DNA from: Sterolibacterium sp964521075
GTDB lineage: Bacteria; Pseudomonadota; Gammaproteobacteria; Burkholderiales; Rhodocyclaceae
DNA length: 19,569 nucleotides
Direction of reading: 5' to 3'
NCBI GenBank assembly: GCA_964521075.1
Contig: CAZFPI010000049.1
Location: 1 to 19,569, forward strand
Shown: positions 14,868 to 19,569 of the stretch, one piece after another
Position numbering within the stretch: the stretch's first letter is position 1
How the letters are laid out: every line of letters starts with the position of its first letter
Position numbers and translations under genes: made by a program
Notes under the pieces: generated by a model
What the model was told of the DNA's origin: nothing
The model's database searches: none
What the model saw: the letters and a program-made list of their open reading frames with translations, nothing else

Positions 14868-15022
14868 TCTGGGCGGAACTACTCCCAAAAAAACCTCTTG
14901 CCACGTCCAGTGGTGGATGGTGGGGTGGGGCTTGTCTGCCTAGACTGCACAACATCGCGGAAAAGATAACGAAAGAAATAGATCCGCAGACAGGTTTCAT
15001 CACTTTGGCAAAGGGGAGTATC

Positions 15023-16276
15023 GTGGCATCGCAGAAGACGAAACAGTGGTCGGTCGTCGCCATGAGCACAATAGCTTTCACCGTGTGTTTCATGGTCTGG
15101 ATGATGTTTGCCGTCATCGGGATTCCGATCAAGAAAACACTGAATCTGAATGAAACCCAGTTTGGCCTCCTGGTGGCCATGCCCGTCCTGACGGGTTCCC
15201 TGATCCGTCTGCCCCTGGGCATGCTGACGGATAAATTTGGCGGGCGCATCATTTTCGCCATCCTGATGGCTTCGACCATCGTACCGATTTACCTCATCCA
15301 GTTCGGCACGGAGTTCTGGCATTTTCTCGTCACGGGCCTGTTCGTCGGCGTGGCGGGTGGCTCGTTTACCGTCGGGATCGCCTACTGCGCGCGCTGGTTC
15401 CCGAAGAACCAGCAGGGACTGGCGATGGGCATTTTCGGCGCGGGCAACTCGGGTGCAGCCGTCACCAAACTGGTGGCTCCCTCGCTGGTGCTGGCCTATG
15501 GCTGGCAATATGTGCCGACGGTCTATGCGGCTGTGATGCTGGGGACGGTGATCCTGTTCTGGCTGTTTACCTTTGACGACCCTTCGCACAAGGCCGGGGC
15601 AAAGGTGAGTGTCGCCGAGCAGCTCGCCGCCCTGAAGGACCCGCAGGTCTGGAAGTATTGCCAGTATTACTCCATCGTTTTCGGCGGCTATGTCGCGCTC
15701 TCCTTGTGGATGACCAAATACTACGTCGCTGAATACGGCTTCGACATCAAGGATGCGGCTTTCCTTGCCGCCTGCTTCTCTCTGCCGGGCGGGGTGCTGC
15801 GTGCCCTGGGCGGCTATTTTTCCGACAAGTTCGGCGCGCACAAGGTGACCTGGTGGGTGCTGTGGTTCTCGTGGATCTGCCTCTTCGTTCTTTCCTACCC
15901 GCAAACCGATCTCGTCGTGCAGACGGTGAGCGGCCCGCAAAGCTTCCACGTCGGCCTCAATGTCTGGGTTTTCACGGCACTCATGTTCGGCATGGGCATC
16001 GCCTGGGCGATCGGCAAGGCCTCGGTCTTCAAATACATCTCCGATGATTATCCGCACAACATTGGCGTCATTTCCGGCATCGTCGGCCTGGCGGGTGGTA
16101 TGGGTGGTTTTCTTCTGCCCATCATGTTCGGCGCGCTGGTCGACTGGACCGGTATCCGCTCCAGCTGCTTCATGCTGATGTATGGCGTGGTCTGGGTTTC
16201 GCTGATCTGGATGTACTGGACCGAAGTTCGCAAGATGGACACGATAAGCAGCCACCCCGCTGACATCCTCGAATAA
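15023..16276 (+). CDS. narK1: NarK1-type nitrate transporter (major facilitator superfamily)
   Basis: 417 residues with about 12 transmembrane segments. The conserved substrate arginines of the nitrate/nitrite porter family are at R62 (SLIRLPLGMLTDKFGG) and R260 (GVLRALGGYFSDKFG). The two glycine-rich nitrate signatures are GIFGAGNSGAAVTKL (137-150) and GIVGLAGGMGGFLLP (352-366). The start is a GTG at 15023 with AAGGGGAG (15011-15018) upstream. The frame is open for 110 more codons, but that part is hydrophilic, overlaps the divergent gene and is not family-like. NarK1 members are typically proton-coupled nitrate importers. narK2 follows after 20 nt. A long antisense frame covering the gene is a shadow. 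Confidence 0.93.
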   Translation: MASQKTKQWSVVAMSTIAFTVCFMVWMMFAVIGIPIKKTLNLNETQFGLLVAMPVLTGSLIRLPLGMLTDKFGGRIIFAILMASTIVPIYLIQFGTEFWHFLVTGLFVGVAGGSFTVGIAYCARWFPKNQQGLAMGIFGAGNSGAAVTKLVAPSLVLAYGWQYVPTVYAAVMLGTVILFWLFTFDDPSHKAGAKVSVAEQLAALKDPQVWKYCQYYSIVFGGYVALSLWMTKYYVAEYGFDIKDAAFLAACFSLPGGVLRALGGYFSDKFGAHKVTWWVLWFSWICLFVLSYPQTDLVVQTVSGPQSFHVGLNVWVFTALMFGMGIAWAIGKASVFKYISDDYPHNIGVISGIVGLAGGMGGFLLPIMFGALVDWTGIRSSCFMLMYGVVWVSLIWMYWTEVRKMDTISSHPADILE

Positions 16277-16296
16277 ACCACCCTGGAGCACATAAA

Positions 16297-17930
16297 ATGA
16301 GCAATGCATCCTTTGCGGCAAATGGCCGCAATGACCCGACGGCAGCCACGCCGCAGGTCACCTCCGGTTGCGACATCGTCGATTGGCGTCCGGAAGACAA
16401 CGCTTTCTGGGAATCCACCGGCCGTCGTATTGCCAACCGCAACCTGTGGATTTCCATTCCCAGCCTGCTGTGTGGCTTCGCCGTCTNNNNNNNNNNGAGC
16501 TTTTCACCATTGCCGCCATCTCCGGTCTTTCCGGTGCCACCCTGCGGATCCCCGCCTCCTTTTTTATCCGTATCTGCGGCGGCCGCAACACCGTCTGGCT
16601 GACGACCGCGCTGCTGATGGTGCCGGCCGTGCTGACCGGCATCGCGCTACAGGATAAAACCACGCCGCTGTGGTTCTTCCAGCTTTGTGCCCTGCTCTCC
16701 GGGATTGGTGGTGGCAACTTCGCCTGTTCGATGTCCAACATCAGCACCTTCTTCCCCAAGCGTCTGCAAGGCACGGCACTGGGCCTGAATGCCGGTCTGG
16801 GCAATTTTGGCGTAACCACCATGCAGATCCTGATTCCCGTGGTGATGACCATCGGCCTCTTCGGCGCCATCGGCGGCGAGCCGATCCCGCTGGTGAAGGA
16901 TTCCGCCTCGCTGGTGGGCAAGATCGTCGCCGGCACGCCGACCTATGTGCAGAATGCCGGTTTCGTCTGGCTGCTGCTGCTGGTTCCCCTGGCCGTGCTG
17001 GGCTGGTTTGGCATGAACAACCTGCTGACGGTGTCGCCCAACATCGGATCGACGGCAGCCGCGCTGTTCAAGGTCGCTTTCTTTTACCTGCTGGCCCTGG
17101 TGATTTCCGCCATCGCCTTGTATCTGTATCTCCCTGCTCCGACAGGTATCGGCGTACTTTCTGGCGCAGGCATGTGGGTCATGTTGATTGGCGTCATGTT
17201 CGGCACGCTCTTTGCGATGAAACTTACCGCAACGGGGGAGATGAAGGCCAATCTGACCAAGCAGTTCGCCATTTTCAAGAACAAGCACACCTGGTCGATG
17301 ACCGCACTCTATGTCGTGACCTTCGGTTCCTTCATCGGCTTCTCGATGGCCCTGCCGCTGTCGATCACCGTCATCTTCGGCAATACCCATGTCCTTGATC
17401 CCGCGACCAACGCCTGGGTGCATGCCAAGAATCCGAATGCGCCCTCCGCGCTGATGTATGCCTGGATCGGCCCCTTTGTCGGTGCCTTGATCCGCCCGGT
17501 GGGTGGCTGGATTTCCGACAAGGTGGGTGGCTCCATCGTGACGCAGGTGATCTCCGTCGTGCTGGTGGTGGCTTCGATCGCCACGGGCCAGGTCATGCTG
17601 CAGGCCTACCATTCCGCGACACCCGAGCAATACTTCATGACCTTCATGGTGCTGTTCGTGGTTCTCTTCGCCGCCTCCGGCATCGGCAATGGCTCGACCT
17701 TCCGCACTGTGGGCTTCGTTTTTGACCAGGATCAGCGCGGCCCCGTCCTGGGCTGGACCTCCGCCGTTGCGGCTTATGGTTCCTTCATCGCCCCGGTTAT
17801 CATCGGTGGCCAGATCAAGGCCGGCACCCCGGAAAACGCCATGTACGGTTTCGCTGTGTTCTACGCCGTTTGTGTCGTCATCAACTGGTGGTTTTACCTT
17901 CGCAAGGACGCCTACATCAAGAACCCGTAA
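16297..17930 (+). CDS. narK2: NarK2-type nitrate/nitrite antiporter (broken by 10-N gap)
   Basis: The true N-terminus is read from ATG 16297 (GGAG 8 nt upstream): 63 residues ending WISIPSLLCGFAV, the start of helix 1. After the gap the frame resumes as ELFTIAAISGLSGATLRIP, containing the first conserved Arg, and continues 477 residues to the stop: ICGGRN, GIGGGNFACSMSNISTFFPK, LNAGLGNFGVTTMQ (nitrate signature), GSFIGFSMALPL, ALIRPVGGWISDKVGG (second Arg) and AVAAYGSFIAPVIIGG. NarK2 proteins usually exchange nitrate for nitrite during denitrification. The two parts are in different frames if the gap is taken as 10 bases; this is an assembly effect, not a mutation. The rest of helix 1 and the loop to helix 2 are missing. 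narG begins 115 nt after the stop. Confidence 0.88.
16487..16496. other. Assembly gap of 10 Ns inside narK2
   Basis: Ten Ns. The family alignment in memory requires some 20-45 residues between the flanking motifs. The reading frames require a missing length of 2 modulo 3, whereas 10 is 1 modulo 3, so the N count does not equal the true missing length. Confidence 0.9.
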
Positions 17931-18002
17931 TTCCCTTTTCACCATCCACCCCGGTCGCTCCGGGAACCCCCGGGTTTCTGTGTGCGGCCGAGTGTTTTAC
18001 CC

Positions 18003-18022
18003 CGGAGCCTGCCAAGGCTCCG
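18003..18022 (+). promoter_or_regulatory. Stable hairpin in the narK2-narG spacer
   Basis: A perfect 8-bp stem (CGGAGCCT/AGGCTCCG) with loop GCCA lies 8 nt before the narG Shine-Dalgarno. No T-run follows, so it is not an intrinsic terminator. It may be an mRNA processing or stability element between transporter and enzyme genes. Confidence 0.5.
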
Positions 18023-18045
18023 TTCCATGAGAGGAGCAACAAGAG

Positions 18046-19569
18046 ATGAGTCATTTTCTTGACAGACTGAAGTTTTTCGATCGTATCCAGAGCACGTTCT
18101 CCGGCGGCCACGGCATCGTGACCGACGAAGATCGCAAGTGGGAAGACTCCTACCGTAATCGTTGGCGTCACGACAAGGTCGTGCGTTCGACGCACGGCGT
18201 GAACTGCACGGGCGGATGCTCGTGGAAAATCTTCGTCAAGAGTGGGCTCGTCGCTTTTGAAATGCAGCAGACCGATTACCCGCGTACCCGCGACGATCTG
18301 CCGAACCACGAGCCGCGTGGCTGCCAGCGCGGCGCATCCTTCTCCTGGTATCTCTACAGCCCGCACCGCATCAAATACCCGCTGGTTCGTGGCCGTCTGC
18401 TCGATCTGTATCGTGCCGAGAAGAAATCCGGCAAAGACCCGGTCGAAGCCTGGGAAGCCATCCAGAACGACCCGGCCAAGCGCATCCAGTACACCGCCGT
18501 GCGCGGTCTGGGCGGTTTTGTCCGCACGAACTGGGAAGAAGTGACGGAAATCGCCGCTGCCGCCAATATCTACACCATCAAGAAATGGGGCCCGGACCGC
18601 ATTTACGGCTTCTCGCCGATCCCTGCGATGTCCATGCTCTCCTACGCTGCCGGCTCGCGCTACCTCTCGCTGATCGGCGGCGCTTGCGGTTCCTTCTACG
18701 ACTGGTACTGCGATCTGCCCGCTGCCAGCCCCCAGACCTGGGGCGAACAGACCGACGTGCCGGAAGCGGCCGACTGGTACAACTCGACCTACCTCATCAT
18801 CTGCGGCGCGAACCTGCCGATGACCCGTACGCCGGATGCCCACTTCGCCACTGAAGTCCGCTACAAGGGCGCGAAGGTCGTCTCGATGGCTCCGGACTAC
18901 GCCGAATTCGTCAAGTTCGCCGACCTCTGGATGCCGGTCAAGCAGGGTACGGACTCCGCCGCCTTCCTGGCGATGGGCCATGTCGCGCTGAAGGAATTCC
19001 ACGTCAAGCGTCAGGACCCGTACTTCCAGGAATACGCCCGCAAGTACACCGACATGCCGATGCAGGTGCTGCTTCGCAAGACCGGCGAAGGCTATGCCTC
19101 CGACCGCACCCTGCGCGCTTCCGACTTCGTGGGCAATCTCGGTGAGAGCAACAACCCCGAGTGGAAGACCATCGTTTATGACGAGAAGACCAAGTCTTAC
19201 GTCGCGCCGAATGGCTCCGTCGGTTTCCGCTGGGGCGAGGATGGCAAATGGAACCTCCTGCCGAAGAACGCAGCCAACCAGGAAGAAATCGTTGCCGAGC
19301 TGACCTGCATCGACTCCCGTGACGATGTCGTCTCCGTCGGCTTCCCGCACTTCAACGCCGGCGAGCCTGGCCTCTTGTATCGCAATGTACCGGTGAGGAA
19401 GCTCAAGCTCGCCAGCGGCGAAGAAGCCCTCGTTTCCTCCGTGTTCGACCTGCAAGTCGCGCAATACGGGATCGACCGTGGCCTGGGCGGCGGCAATGTG
19501 TCCGACTCCTACGACGACGCCAAAGTGGCCTACACCCCGGCCTGGGCTGAAGGTGTTACGGGCGTCAAG
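18046..19569 (+). CDS. narG: NarG, respiratory nitrate reductase alpha subunit (N-terminal 508 residues)
   Basis: The catalytic molybdenum subunit of the membrane-bound, cytoplasm-facing nitrate reductase. It starts MSHFLDRLKFF with GAGGAG 9 nt upstream. The FS0 iron-sulfur ligands are H50, C54, C58 and C93, equivalent to E. coli H49, C53, C57 and C92. The Mo ligand Asp is D223 in WYCDLPAASPQTWGEQTD (E. coli D222). RTPDAHFATEVRYKGAK and the following nucleotide-binding regions are also conserved. The family length is about 1240 residues, so more than half lies beyond the window, presumably followed by narHJI. There is no twin-Arg export signal of the periplasmic NapA type. The spacer to narK2 is 115 nt with no terminator, so cotranscription is likely. 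Confidence 0.97.
   Translation, partial: MSHFLDRLKFFDRIQSTFSGGHGIVTDEDRKWEDSYRNRWRHDKVVRSTHGVNCTGGCSWKIFVKSGLVAFEMQQTDYPRTRDDLPNHEPRGCQRGASFSWYLYSPHRIKYPLVRGRLLDLYRAEKKSGKDPVEAWEAIQNDPAKRIQYTAVRGLGGFVRTNWEEVTEIAAAANIYTIKKWGPDRIYGFSPIPAMSMLSYAAGSRYLSLIGGACGSFYDWYCDLPAASPQTWGEQTDVPEAADWYNSTYLIICGANLPMTRTPDAHFATEVRYKGAKVVSMAPDYAEFVKFADLWMPVKQGTDSAAFLAMGHVALKEFHVKRQDPYFQEYARKYTDMPMQVLLRKTGEGYASDRTLRASDFVGNLGESNNPEWKTIVYDEKTKSYVAPNGSVGFRWGEDGKWNLLPKNAANQEEIVAELTCIDSRDDVVSVGFPHFNAGEPGLLYRNVPVRKLKLASGEEALVSSVFDLQVAQYGIDRGLGGGNVSDSYDDAKVAYTPAWAEGVTGVK

Noticed and set aside
14693..15022. N-terminal extension of NarK1 by 110 residues (open frame from 14693)
   Set aside because: The extension overlaps the start of the divergent gene and the operator-like repeats, has no family similarity, and a good ribosome site precedes the GTG at 15023, which gives the normal NarK1 length.
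14879..19464. Long minus-strand frames opposite narK1 (480 aa), narK2 (432 aa) and narG (515 aa)
   Set aside because: All are rich in His, Gly, Gln, Asp and Arg, lack any domain or ribosome site, and lie fully opposite genes with well-conserved active-site residues. They are explained by codon bias.
1..19569. CRISPR arrays, tRNA or rRNA genes, IS transposases, prophage genes
   Set aside because: I looked for regularly spaced repeats, cloverleaf-type sequences with GGTTCGAATCC arms, and transposase or integrase motifs. None were found apart from the small repeats listed.

Overview
The window looks like a betaproteobacterial chromosome fragment, probably from a Rhodocyclales-type denitrifier, taken from a draft assembly. 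This is inferred from protein families, not from a search. The pointers are an oxygen-independent respiratory cluster of the narK1-narK2-narG type, an RNase P RNA of the bacterial A type, a Neisseria/Burkholderia-type 'SpecificRecomb' membrane protein, and moderately GC-rich coding sequence. Two runs of N (100 and 10 bases) mark assembly gaps. Both fall inside genes and distort the reading frames there.

Layout. Positions 1-1402 (minus strand) hold ubiA and the start of ubiD, two ubiquinone biosynthesis genes. Positions 1541-4827 (plus) hold a housekeeping run: thiS, thiG, trmB, a DUF1439 lipoprotein and a small outer-membrane barrel protein. Positions 4855-5225 hold rnpB, followed almost directly by an HDOD-domain signalling protein (to 6735). 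ubiC (minus, 6789-7364) ends at an intrinsic terminator that lies inside the 3' end of the HDOD gene. A 'site-specific recombinase' family membrane protein (7458-9455) and a porin (9574 to the gap at 10836) follow. Beyond the gap is the tail of a different gene, a PstS-like periplasmic protein, which ends at a strong terminator. Positions 11156-11544 are non-coding and carry small palindromic repeats and a roughly 129-bp MITE-like element. A 1072-residue minus-strand gene (11545-14763) encodes a geranylgeranyl-reductase-family flavoprotein fused to a complete CysJ/P450-reductase-like diflavin module. Divergent from it are narK1, narK2 (with the 10-N gap) and the first 508 codons of narG, which runs off the window.

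How it fits together. The ubi genes supply the quinone pool. NarG is the catalytic subunit of the membrane-bound nitrate reductase that draws on that pool. NarK1 and NarK2 move nitrate in and exchange it for nitrite. The most unusual item is the fused flavoprotein next to the nar genes. It has the parts of a self-contained NADPH-driven reductase, and its natural substrate is unknown. The short region between it and narK1 carries three copies of an AAGAACTA motif, two direct and one inverted, which form a 12-bp perfect inverted repeat. This is a candidate operator for the divergent pair.
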